Source: Deltaproteobacteria bacterium
Lineage (GTDB): Bacteria; Desulfobacterota; Desulfuromonadia; Desulfuromonadales; BM103
Length of the DNA: 64,000 nucleotides
Assembly (NCBI GenBank): GCA_024636215.1
Contig: JAGXHL010000033.1
Location: 1 to 64,000 of the forward strand
Direction of reading: 5' to 3'
Shown: in pieces, positions 18,573-27,856 of the stretch
Layout: each line of letters starts with the position of its first letter
Numbering within the stretch: position 1 is the stretch's first letter
Position numbers and translations under genes: made by a program
The notes under the pieces: generated by a model
The model's database searches: none
The model's input: the letters and a program-made list of their open reading frames with translations, nothing else
What the model was told of the DNA's origin: nothing

Positions 18573-20294
18573 CTATTGGGCGGGTCTGACATCCCTGATC
18601 CTTAGCTGTACCGTTTCACGGCCATTGTAACGATTGATCTGCGGTGAAACCAGCAGGTCAAGCTCGCCTTGGAACTCCTCGCGACGGTCAAGCATGCCGA
18701 AGGCGATCGCAGCATGGCTGAAAGCGCCCTGACAGGCGGTGAAACGCAAATGTGAATCGCCGACAATTTTGATTTGCATGGCACGCACGGATTCGACCAG
18801 CAGGACGGGCTCGGGATTGCCCATACCGAAGGGCGCCAAGGCTTCAAGTTGATGCAGAACCGCCAGATCCAGCTCTTCAAGCAGGGCAACACCGTCGTGA
18901 TAGAGCTTGGCCTGCAGATCCTGATCAGTAAGGACGGCTCGGGCGTGAGTTTCAAAATCGGCCGCAAAAGCCGGCAACTGTTCGACGGTTACACTCAATC
19001 CGGCCGCCATTTCGTGGCCCCCGAAGGCCAGCAGGTTATCGGCACAGCTCTGCAGGCCACGGTAGAGATGAAAGCCTTTGATCGAACGGCAGGAACCTTT
19101 ACCCGTTGTCCCCTGCAACGCGATCAGCACCGTCGGCCGCGCATAGCGCTCGACCAGGCGGCTGGCAACGATGCCGATGACGCCGGAATGCCAGCCCTCG
19201 CCGGCGAGCACGATAGCGTGCGTATGCTCTGCGCCAAGCTCGGCAACGGCCCTTTCGGCCTGCTGCAGGGTTTCTGTTTCAATCTGCCTTCTCTCGCGAT
19301 TGCACTGATCAAGATAGCGAGCTGTGTTCAGGGCACGTACCAGATCCTCTTCAAGCAGCAACTCCACGCCAAGAGCAGCATCTTCCATACGCCCGGCAGC
19401 GTTCAAACGGGGAGCCATCTGAAAACCAACCACGCCACAACTGACCTCTTTGACCCCGGCCACCTGCTTGAGTGCCCTGACGCCGATACGTTGTCCTTGT
19501 TCCAGCAAGACCAGGCCGTGTTTGGTTAAAGTCCGGTTGATCCCCTTCAGCGGCACCAGATCGGCAATGGACCCCAAAGCCACAAGATCAAGGGCGTTGC
19601 GCAGATCAGGCTCGCAGCGCTGCTTGAACCAACCGCAATCGCGTAAGCGTTTACGCAGCGCGACCAGCAGGAAAAACGCCACGCCAACCCCGGCCAGATC
19701 GGCGAAGGGAAAGTCGGAGTCATGACGCTGAGGGTTGATGACAGAGACGGCCTCCGGCAGCTGATCGGGAGGCTGATGGTGATCGGTGATAATCAGGTCG
19801 AGACCAGATTCTCTGGCGAGGGCGGCTTCGCTATGGGCGGTAACACCGCAATCCACCGAGACAACGACGCTGACACCTGCCTCCGAGGCTTTCTGCAGGG
19901 CCTCTGCGGACAGACCATAACCGTCACGCAGCCGCAAGGGGATGTGGTATTCAATCTGCTCGCAACCCATGGCCTGCAGGCCGGCATAAAGCAGAACGGT
20001 TCCGGTGATGCCATCCACATCATAATCACCATGAATGGCGATCTTCTCACCCTGCTCCAGTGCCAATTGCAGACGCTTGACCGCAGTCTCCATATCCGGA
20101 AGCAAAAAAGGATCGGGCAGGTCTGCAAGCCGGGCATCAAGGAAATCACGAGCAAGGGTCAGGGACGGTTCACGACTGACAAGGATGCGGGCAATCAGTT
20201 GCGAGAGCTGGAATTTGGTCGCAAACTCATTGAGCGCAGGGAGATCGGGACTTTCATGGCGAAGCAGCCAGTGACGTTCACTTACGGGGTCCAT
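18573..20294 (-). CDS. recJ: Single-stranded-DNA-specific exonuclease RecJ
   Basis: 573 aa 5'-3' ssDNA exonuclease. DHH domain with IAIHGDYDVDGITGTVLL, SVDCGVTAH and IITDHHQPP (metal-binding Asp/His residues), DHHA1 domain with GVIGIVASRLVERYARPTVLI and LLAFGGHEMAAGLSV, then a C-terminal OB fold (RVRAMQIKIVGDSHLRF-like region). Its start overlaps the end of the upstream lipoprotein gene by 13 bp, so the two are probably co-translated. Confidence 0.95.
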   Translation of the reverse strand: MDPVSERHWLLRHESPDLPALNEFATKFQLSQLIARILVSREPSLTLARDFLDARLADLPDPFLLPDMETAVKRLQLALEQGEKIAIHGDYDVDGITGTVLLYAGLQAMGCEQIEYHIPLRLRDGYGLSAEALQKASEAGVSVVVSVDCGVTAHSEAALARESGLDLIITDHHQPPDQLPEAVSVINPQRHDSDFPFADLAGVGVAFFLLVALRKRLRDCGWFKQRCEPDLRNALDLVALGSIADLVPLKGINRTLTKHGLVLLEQGQRIGVRALKQVAGVKEVSCGVVGFQMAPRLNAAGRMEDAALGVELLLEEDLVRALNTARYLDQCNRERRQIETETLQQAERAVAELGAEHTHAIVLAGEGWHSGVIGIVASRLVERYARPTVLIALQGTTGKGSCRSIKGFHLYRGLQSCADNLLAFGGHEMAAGLSVTVEQLPAFAADFETHARAVLTDQDLQAKLYHDGVALLEELDLAVLHQLEALAPFGMGNPEPVLLVESVRAMQIKIVGDSHLRFTACQGAFSHAAIAFGMLDRREEFQGELDLLVSPQINRYNGRETVQLRIRDVRPAQ

Positions 20295-21163
20295 GACAGA
20301 CCAGCCTGGCTGGAAGGGGATGTCCTTTGCGGCTCAAAAAGCACCTTGCCGAGGTAGGGACTGCGATGTCCATCATAGAAGCTGTCGATAAGGCTTGAGG
20401 AGGACTCCTCGACCCAGTAGTTGCGCAGCAAGTTGACGTCTTCAGGAACCTCTTCACCGAACACAACATGGTACTCGGCAGGATGACCGAAGGTATTGTT
20501 TTCTATATGGTAATTGCGGGGATGGCTGGTGATGAAAAGATTGACCGCATTGCCGGCAAATTCATTCTCACAGATCACCGGCGAACCAAAATGAAAACGG
20601 ACCCCGGTCCGATTGTTGCGCAGCAGGTTGTGTTCGATCAGAATTTCAGATTCGTTAAAACGAATAGCAACCAGGTTGTTTTCAAACAGAGACTGCTCGA
20701 CATAGACCTGTGAGTCCCAACTGTGCAAGGCGCTATCAGCTTGCCGAAAAATACAATATTCAAAAACGGCTTCCGGGCTGCCAACCAGGTTGACGGCACC
20801 CCAAAAGCCGGACGCAGCGCCAGGCTGCACAGCCTCAAAGATGATTGGCGCCTCAGCGGTCCCTACGGCATGGATCTGTCCCTTGACGATCAGCTCGTTA
20901 CCCGGAAAATGAGGATGCTCACTCCAGCCGCCACCATCCTCTTCGGCCGGCAGGAAACGCACCCGGGTGCCGGGCAGAATGGTCAATTTAGCATCTTCTT
21001 CAAGAACCACATCTGCAGCAATATAGACATCGCCCTGCCAGACGATGTCACCATGCAGAACGCCACGCACTGCCGGAGTTTTTTCGGCAAGACAAGCGGT
21101 CAAAAGAAGGCAGATCCCGAAAAGCAGCTGATAGCGTTTAAGCCCGAGGAACAACCGGAGCAT
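20282..21163 (-). CDS. Secreted right-handed beta-helix lipoprotein
   Basis: 293 aa. Lipoprotein signal with LLLTACLAEK (lipobox Cys near 24). The mature part shows NosD/pectate-lyase-like parallel beta-helix repeats (NNLVAIRFNESEILIEHNLLRNNRTGVRFH, AVNLFITSHPRNYHIENNTF). Such proteins bind or cleave polysaccharide or are structural; no catalytic residues can be assigned. The 3' end overlaps recJ. Confidence 0.75.
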   Translation of the reverse strand: MLRLFLGLKRYQLLFGICLLLTACLAEKTPAVRGVLHGDIVWQGDVYIAADVVLEEDAKLTILPGTRVRFLPAEEDGGGWSEHPHFPGNELIVKGQIHAVGTAEAPIIFEAVQPGAASGFWGAVNLVGSPEAVFEYCIFRQADSALHSWDSQVYVEQSLFENNLVAIRFNESEILIEHNLLRNNRTGVRFHFGSPVICENEFAGNAVNLFITSHPRNYHIENNTFGHPAEYHVVFGEEVPEDVNLLRNYWVEESSSSLIDSFYDGHRSPYLGKVLFEPQRTSPSSQAGLSWTP

Positions 21164-21215
21164 GTTATGACATCCTTAAAAAATTTCTCGTAATACGGAG
21201 GGTTCTGGTTGCCCA

Positions 21216-21249
21216 GCAGGCTGTCGGACTATCCATGAGCCGGCTGCAA
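21216..21249. repeat. Solo end of the GCAGACTGTCGGACTAT element
   Basis: This 34-bp stretch matches 37130-37163 (left end of the 163-bp element) with two differences. No matching right end is found nearby, so it is a solo or decayed end. It lies just downstream of the secF-TPR terminator. Confidence 0.75.
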
Positions 21250-21253
21250 GGAG

Positions 21254-21289
21254 AAAAAAAATCGGGCCGGAAGCAGACCCCGGCCCGAT
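21254..21289 (-). terminator. Terminator of the sec operon
   Basis: On the minus strand ATCGGGCCGG, a 9-nt loop, CCGGCCCGAT, then TTTTTTT; perfect 10-bp GC-rich stem 14 bp after the TPR gene stop. Confidence 0.9.
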
Positions 21290-21302
21290 GGTCAGGTGGT
21301 TT

Positions 21303-21872
21303 TTACTTCGCAACCGGTGGATGAGTTCGCAAAAACTCCAGGTCCTGACGGACCCGGTCTGAACCAGGACCGGTCGGATTGATTTCCAGAAACTTCGTCC
21401 AGGCCTCCTGGGCTTTCGGGAAGTCCTGCAGGTCGTAACGATAAACAATGCCGAGGTTATACACGCTCGTGGCGTGAGACGGGTCAATTTCATTGGCTTT
21501 TGAGAAGTTGGCAATGGCCCGGTCAAACCAGCCAAGACGCTTGAACATGACACCCTGATCCGTGAGCACATTCGGTGAATCCGGTTTGATGGCCAGGGCC
21601 TTGTCGTAGGCCTCGATCGCATCCATAAACTGGTTGCTGTCGAAATACTCATTGCCGAGCGCGACCCAGGCCTGAAAGTTGCCGGGGTCATTGGCAACGA
21701 TGTTCTTCAGTTCCCCGAGTTTCTGCTGCAGGTTGACTGTTGGTACAGGACCGGCAGGAGCGCCCGTTGGAGCCGGGGTACGGGTTCCGGAGTCATTCTG
21801 TCCAGCCAGCAGGCCGATAATAAAACCTGCAATCAGGGTGACACCGATAATAAGCAGGGTTTCTTTCTTCAT
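21303..21872 (-). CDS. Membrane-anchored TPR protein
   Basis: 189 aa. One N-terminal membrane segment (LLIIGVTLIAGFIIGLLAG), a Pro/Gly/Thr-rich linker, then about three tetratricopeptide repeats (NFQAWVALGNEYFDSNQFMDAIEAYDKALAIKPD and following). Its ATG overlaps the secF stop by one base (TGATG), so it is coupled to SecDF; a role near the translocon is an inference from position only. Confidence 0.8.
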   Translation of the reverse strand: MKKETLLIIGVTLIAGFIIGLLAGQNDSGTRTPAPTGAPAGPVPTVNLQQKLGELKNIVANDPGNFQAWVALGNEYFDSNQFMDAIEAYDKALAIKPDSPNVLTDQGVMFKRLGWFDRAIANFSKANEIDPSHATSVYNLGIVYRYDLQDFPKAQEAWTKFLEINPTGPGSDRVRQDLEFLRTHPPVAK

Positions 21873-22801
21873 CAGGCACTCCCTTCTGCAGTCACCTTGT
21901 TCTGATTCCCTTTGCGGTAATCATCCCAGAAGATCAAAACCGGGCTGGCGACAAAGATCGAGGAGTAGGTACCAATCAGAATTCCGACCAGCAGGGCAAA
22001 AGCAAAATTATGAATGACGCCGCCACCGAACACAAACAACGCCAGGACAACCAGCAAGGTCGTACCTGAAGTCAGGATGGTTCTCGACAGGGTTTCATTA
22101 ATCGAGCTGTTGACGACCGCAGCAAAGCCCTTCTTCTGATGCTTGCCGTAATTTTCCCGGATCCGGTCGTAAACAATGATCGTGTCGTTCAGCGAATAAC
22201 CGATAATCGCCAGAAAAGCCGCAATAATCGGCAGATCGATTTCCCGGCCACTCAGAGAAAAGGCGCCGAGGGTGATCAGAACATCATGCAGCAGCGCGAT
22301 GATGGCGCCGACGGCGAAACGCAATTCAAAGCGCCAGGAGACATAGATGAGGATGCCGATCATGGCGTAGAGAATCGATAACAGACCTTTCTGGCGCAAG
22401 TCCTTACCCACCTGGGGGCCAACCATTTCAACCCGGCGGATATCGACCTTGCCCTCACCGAAACTTGCTTCCAGGCTTCCGGAGATCAATCTGGACAGAT
22501 CTTTATCCTTGGTGCTCTCCTGAACACGAATCAGGTACTCGTTGGCATCATCACCGAAATGTTGGACGACAACCGAACCAAGCTCGAGATCTGCGAGGCC
22601 GTCCTTAATTTCGGCTGCATCGGTATTTTCAGAGAATTTAACCTGAACCAGGGTGCCACCGACAAAATCGATACCGTAGTTCGGGCCACCATTGATGACC
22701 AGTGACACCAGTCCTAGCAGGATGACCACTCCCGAAATAATCAGGGCCAGTTTGCGTTTGCCGACAAAATCGATATTTATATCATGCTTGATAATCTGCA
22801 T
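21872..22801 (-). CDS. secF: Protein translocase subunit SecF
   Basis: 309 aa. KRKLALIISGVVILLGLVSL (TM1), the conserved NYGIDFVGGTLVQVKF, a periplasmic domain, and the C-terminal five-helix bundle with IIAAFLAIIGYSLNDTIIVYDRIREN and RTILTSGTTLLVVLALFVFGG. Works with SecD in proton-driven pulling of preproteins. It starts 10 bp after the secD stop. Confidence 0.97.
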   Translation of the reverse strand: MQIIKHDINIDFVGKRKLALIISGVVILLGLVSLVINGGPNYGIDFVGGTLVQVKFSENTDAAEIKDGLADLELGSVVVQHFGDDANEYLIRVQESTKDKDLSRLISGSLEASFGEGKVDIRRVEMVGPQVGKDLRQKGLLSILYAMIGILIYVSWRFELRFAVGAIIALLHDVLITLGAFSLSGREIDLPIIAAFLAIIGYSLNDTIIVYDRIRENYGKHQKKGFAAVVNSSINETLSRTILTSGTTLLVVLALFVFGGGVIHNFAFALLVGILIGTYSSIFVASPVLIFWDDYRKGNQNKVTAEGSA

Positions 22802-22810
22802 TGAGAGCTC

Positions 22811-24409
22811 CTAAATACTCAGGCGGTCCACTTTGCCGCGCGACAGGTAAAGATCAAAAATCAGTCGCGAAACCACAACTGCGGTAAAGAGTGAGGAAAT
22901 GATCCCCACCGATAAGGTGACGGCAAAGCCCTTGACCGGACCGGTGCCGAACTGGAACAGAACCAGCGCCGCAATCAGGGTGGTGACATTGGCGTCGATA
23001 ATCGTCAGTTTCGCTTTTTCAAAGCCGGCTTCCAAGGCGGCACGCGGAGTTCTTCCCAGACGCAGTTCTTCACGGATTCGCTCAAAGATCAAAACGTTGG
23101 CATCAACCGCCATACCCACGGTCAGAACGATACCGGCGATACCGGGCAGAGTCAGGGTCGCACCAAAGATCGACAACATGGCCATGATAAACACAAGGTT
23201 CAAAAACAGCACGGTGTTGGCGACCAGACCGGAGAACTTGTAGTAGATCAACATGGCGGCAACGACCAGGAGAAAACCGATCATCACCGAGCGGAGGCCC
23301 TGGTCGATTGAATCCTGACCCAGAGACGGTCCGACGGTGCGGTTTTCGAGGATATTGACCGGTGCCGGCAGGGAACCGGCGCGCAAGACGATGGCCAGAT
23401 CGGTGGCTTCCTGCTCCGTGAAACTGCCACTGACCTGGGCACTGCCACCGGAAATCCGTTCGCGTATAACCGGCGCTGAATAAACCGTGTCATCAAGGAC
23501 GATCGCCATGCGTTTACCGACGTTAGCACCGGTAATCTGATCAAAGCGTTTGGCGCCGACCGCGTTGAAATCGATGGCGACATAAGGCTCATTGAAACGG
23601 GTATCGATACGCACCTGGGCGTTGGAGAGCAGGTCGCCGGTCAGGACTGTTTTGTCCTCGACCACGAGTGGATTTTCCGAAACAGCCCCGCTACGTGGGT
23701 CTACCCGACGCTCATAGAGGAGTTGGCCACCGGCCGGCAGGTTACCGGCAAGAGCATCCTGCGGGTTGGCGTCTTCCATGACCATCTTGAATTCAAGACG
23801 CGCCGTTTTACCGAGCAGGTCGATGGCACGCTGGGGATCCTTGACCCCCGGCAGCTGAATCAGGATACGATTGCCTTCCTGGCGCTGCAGGGTCGGCTCG
23901 CTGACGCCAAACTGGTCAACACGATTGCGCAGCGTCTCAAGGGCCTGGCGAACGGCATATTCACGAACCGCTTCGATTTCACTATCGCTCAGACGGTAGT
24001 TCTTCTGAATATAGGCACCTTCGGCGCTCAGCGTCATCGCTTCGAGGCTCGGAAAGTTTTCGGCCATGATCGCATCAGCCTGTTTGCCGGCATCTTCATC
24101 ATAGACCGTGACAATAATGCGTTCTCCGGACGATCGATCGATCCTCTTGAAGATCACGTCCTTTTCACGCAGCAGGTCTTCAGACTGATCAACGATGGTG
24201 TCAAGGCGACTTTCAACCGCCTTGTCGACATCAACACCGAGCACCAGGTGCATGCCACCTTGCAGGTCCAGACCGAGGTGAATCGGGTCAAAGGTCTTGC
24301 GCCACCAGTCCGGCAGATTCGCACCGAAAAGCGTCGGTCCGAGCGAGACAAGGGCCAGGATGAGGCAGCCCAGCACCAGGCCGGTCCGAATCTTGAGGCT
24401 ATTAGACAT
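22811..24409 (-). CDS. secD: Protein translocase subunit SecD
   Basis: 532 aa. N-terminal TM, then IHLGLDLQGGMHLVLGVD (D1 motif), P1 periplasmic region, and the C-terminal helices with GIVLTVGMAVDANVLIFERIREELR and ANVTTLIAALVLFQFGTGPVKGFAVTLSVGI. First of the secD-secF-TPR set. Confidence 0.97.
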   Translation of the reverse strand: MSNSLKIRTGLVLGCLILALVSLGPTLFGANLPDWWRKTFDPIHLGLDLQGGMHLVLGVDVDKAVESRLDTIVDQSEDLLREKDVIFKRIDRSSGERIIVTVYDEDAGKQADAIMAENFPSLEAMTLSAEGAYIQKNYRLSDSEIEAVREYAVRQALETLRNRVDQFGVSEPTLQRQEGNRILIQLPGVKDPQRAIDLLGKTARLEFKMVMEDANPQDALAGNLPAGGQLLYERRVDPRSGAVSENPLVVEDKTVLTGDLLSNAQVRIDTRFNEPYVAIDFNAVGAKRFDQITGANVGKRMAIVLDDTVYSAPVIRERISGGSAQVSGSFTEQEATDLAIVLRAGSLPAPVNILENRTVGPSLGQDSIDQGLRSVMIGFLLVVAAMLIYYKFSGLVANTVLFLNLVFIMAMLSIFGATLTLPGIAGIVLTVGMAVDANVLIFERIREELRLGRTPRAALEAGFEKAKLTIIDANVTTLIAALVLFQFGTGPVKGFAVTLSVGIISSLFTAVVVSRLIFDLYLSRGKVDRLSI

Positions 24410-24517
24410 TCTGTTGCATCTCCTTTCAACCGATCCGCGCCAAGCGGACCGTCATACTTACAGAGTGTGAGCGCCGGTGTAAAATCTGAGCCGAAATAAA
24501 GTCGGTCGGTCTGAACT

Positions 24518-24577
24518 CAGGCACACGACTTAGGAACAACCAGGCACGACTTAGGAACACCCAGGCACACGCCTTAG
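24518..24577. repeat. CAGGCACACGACTTAGGAAC direct repeats
   Basis: Three units of 23, 21 and 16 bp in the gap between secD and yajC. CAGGCACGACTTA also occurs near 34455, and CAGGCACGATT near 41213, which suggests a dispersed family. Confidence 0.7.
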
Positions 24578-24591
24578 TATACGTTAAACAA

Positions 24592-24918
24592 CTATTCTTC
24601 GAGGCTATCGGTCTTGGTGCCGACGATAGAGCTGCGGTTAAACTTCATGCGAACGTTGCTGGCAACCTCAAGGGTGACAGTGTCTTCCTGAACAGCGACA
24701 ACCTTGCCATGGATCCCCCCGGCGGAAACGACCTGATCACCGGCTTTCAAACTTTGCACCAGCTCTTTGTGCTGCTTGGCACGTTTCTGTTGCGGACGGA
24801 TCAGCAGCAGGTAGAAGATGGCGAACATGATGACCAGCATCACGATGCCTTCCATACCGGAACCTCCGGCTTGTTGTTCAGCGCCACCGGCCATCGCATA
24901 TGCATTTGTTGAAAACAT
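24592..24918 (-). CDS. yajC: Preprotein translocase subunit YajC
   Basis: 108 aa. Single membrane segment (GIVMLVIMFAIFYLLLI) followed by the family motif RPQQKRAKQH and a small basic/hydrophobic domain (LKAGDQVVSAGGIHGKVVAV). Associates with SecDF. Lies between tgt and secD as in many proteobacteria. Confidence 0.95.
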   Translation of the reverse strand: MFSTNAYAMAGGAEQQAGGSGMEGIVMLVIMFAIFYLLLIRPQQKRAKQHKELVQSLKAGDQVVSAGGIHGKVVAVQEDTVTLEVASNVRMKFNRSSIVGTKTDSLEE

Positions 24919-24983
24919 TTTTTCCTCCTGATTTATGAGTTACTAATGTAATGAGTTAACATCATACTGAACCGGTGCAAGCT

Positions 24984-26138
<1,155 letters not shown>

Positions 26139-26177
26139 TTACTATGACTCGATCAATTTCCAAGTGTCAGATTCTTT

Positions 26178-26282
26178 AGAATCCAGAATCCAGAATCCAG
26201 AATCCAGAATTCAGAAGCCAGCCTCCAGCCTCCAGCCTCCAGCCTCCAGCCTCCAGCCTCCAGCCTCCAGTCCCCAGCCCCC
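26178..26282 (+). repeat. 105-bp array of fifteen 7-mers that change in register
   Basis: Reads in unbroken 7-bp phase: AGAATCC four times, AGAATTC, AGAAGCC, AGCCTCC seven times, AGTCCCC, AGCCCCC. It lies between queA and tgt within one operon. The gradual change of unit without loss of phase is the clearest case in the window. Confidence 0.95.
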
Positions 26283-26291
26283 GCCTTAAAA

Positions 26292-27323
26292 TCACTCAAT
26301 CAACATACAATCACCGTAACTGAAAAACCGGTAGCCATGCTCGACAGCCTCGCGATAAGCCTTAAGAATAAACTCTTTGCCGGCAAACGCCGAGACCAGC
26401 ACCAGCAGCGTTGATTTGGGCAGGTGAAAGTTGGTGATCAGCGCGTCAACCAGTTGAAATTGAAAACCCGGCCGGATAAAGAGATCCGTTTCTCCCTGGC
26501 CCGGCTGCAGCAAACCTGTGCCATCAACAGCATGCTCAAGGGTTCTTGTGACCGTTGTGCCGAGGGCAATAATCCGCCGCCCGTCTGCGCGTGCCTGGTT
26601 GACTTGTCGAGCAGCCTCTTCGGTGACTTCATAAACTTCCGAGTGCATGCGATGATCATCAAGGTTCTCGCTTCGAACCGGCAGGAAGGTGCCCGGGCCC
26701 ACATGCAGGGTCACGCTGCAGACATCGACATGGCGCTCGCCAAGAGCAGCAAAAGTCTCGTCGGTAAAATGCAATCCTGCGGTCGGCGCGGCGATGGCTC
26801 CCGGCTTGTTTGCAAAAACAGTCTGATAACGATCCTTGTCCTGCTCATGATCTTGCCGACGGATATAAGGCGGCAGCGGCATGTGACCGACACGCTCGAG
26901 GACTTCGAGGAAATCACCGGGGCAGTCAAAACGGACCAGGCGATGACCCTGTTCGACAGCGTCGACAACTTCTGCATTGATCGCTTCAGGGAAGCTTAGT
27001 CTGGCACCAACCCGAACCGGCTTTGAACTGCGCGTCATACAGCGCCAGATGTTGCGGACCGGGTCGCACTGCCGGATCAACAAGATCTCGACCTGACCGC
27101 CGCTCTCTTTGCGGCCCAGCAACCTGGCCGGAATGACCCGGGTTTCGTTGCGGACCAGCAGGTCACCGGCACGCAAGAGCTGCGGCAGATCAGTAAAACA
27201 ATGGTGATTAATGTGCGCTGACGATCTGTTCAGGGACAAAAGTCGCGAAGCAGAACGGTCGCTGAGAGGATTCTGGGCGATTAACTGCTGCGGAAGATCG
27301 TAATCGTATTCACTCAATTGCAT
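26292..27323 (-). CDS. queA: S-adenosylmethionine:tRNA ribosyltransferase-isomerase
   Basis: 343 aa; makes epoxyqueuosine from preQ1-tRNA. Visible: SEYDYDLPQQLIAQNPLSDR, GDLLVRNETRVIPARL, APTAGLHFTDE, LHVGPGTFLPVR, and LITNFHLPKSTLLVLVSAF. It precedes tgt in the operon, consistent with the queuosine pathway. Confidence 0.97.
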   Translation of the reverse strand: MQLSEYDYDLPQQLIAQNPLSDRSASRLLSLNRSSAHINHHCFTDLPQLLRAGDLLVRNETRVIPARLLGRKESGGQVEILLIRQCDPVRNIWRCMTRSSKPVRVGARLSFPEAINAEVVDAVEQGHRLVRFDCPGDFLEVLERVGHMPLPPYIRRQDHEQDKDRYQTVFANKPGAIAAPTAGLHFTDETFAALGERHVDVCSVTLHVGPGTFLPVRSENLDDHRMHSEVYEVTEEAARQVNQARADGRRIIALGTTVTRTLEHAVDGTGLLQPGQGETDLFIRPGFQFQLVDALITNFHLPKSTLLVLVSAFAGKEFILKAYREAVEHGYRFFSYGDCMLIE

Positions 27324-27367
27324 GGGATATTTAAGCTTGAATTAATATATTCATACATATATATTAT

Positions 27368-27559
27368 CTATCTCTTGGCCAGATAAACGAGCAATAACCC
27401 GGCCAGCATGAAGATCAGGCCGACAACACGCAGAGAATTGTCGTTCAACTGAAAGAGATCGCTCAGCATGCGCTTGGTTCCCCGTGGAGAAAGAAACCAT
27501 GGCATCCCCTCGACGATCAACACGACACCGAGCGCAACGATAAGAGATTCAGACATCAT
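27368..27559 (-). CDS. DUF2065 small membrane protein
   Basis: 63 aa with two hydrophobic helices (SLIVALGVVLIVEGMPWFLSP and LRVVGLIFMLAGLLLVYLAK) around a short loop, matching the DUF2065 pattern (EG..F..P, then RxxGL). Function unknown. 44 bp upstream of queA and behind a good promoter, so it is the first gene of the queA-tgt-yajC-sec run. Confidence 0.85.
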   Translation of the reverse strand: MMSESLIVALGVVLIVEGMPWFLSPRGTKRMLSDLFQLNDNSLRVVGLIFMLAGLLLVYLAKR

Positions 27560-27697
27560 AAGATAGAGACAACATCCTTGAATAAGATTTTGGTGTGCTT
27601 ATTGCAAAGTTTTGAGTATCATTTGAGACACGCGAGCCGGGTATCAAGGCAGGCATGGTGATTCTCAGGGTGCTTCTCAGGTGTGGCAAAGCAAATG

Positions 27698-27726
27698 ATC
27701 GTATAGAGATGTGAGAATAGTGTCAA
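27698..27726 (-). promoter_or_regulatory. Sigma70-type promoter of the DUF2065-queA-sec run
   Basis: On the minus strand a perfect TTGACA (27726-27721), 17 nt, then TACGAT. It would leave a leader of about 130 nt in which I see no riboswitch. The rest of the 27560-27856 gap shows no gene; a second TTGACA on the plus strand at 27751 has no good -10 partner. Confidence 0.65.
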
Positions 27727-27856
27727 GTCAAGACGTTTTTGGCGGTCATTTTGACACAGGTCTCGTTACACACTTGTGCGCCATATAGCGTGCCATCGGT
27801 GTTATGGCGAAACCCAGCGAAGGATTTAAGACGAACAGGCGACAAACATTTCATCT

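Noticed and set aside
26178..26282. Short tandem array considered as CRISPR
   Set aside because: 7-bp units without spacers.
27560..27690. Possible preQ1 riboswitch in the leader of the queA/tgt operon
   Set aside because: No aptamer-like stem with an A-rich tail could be recognised.
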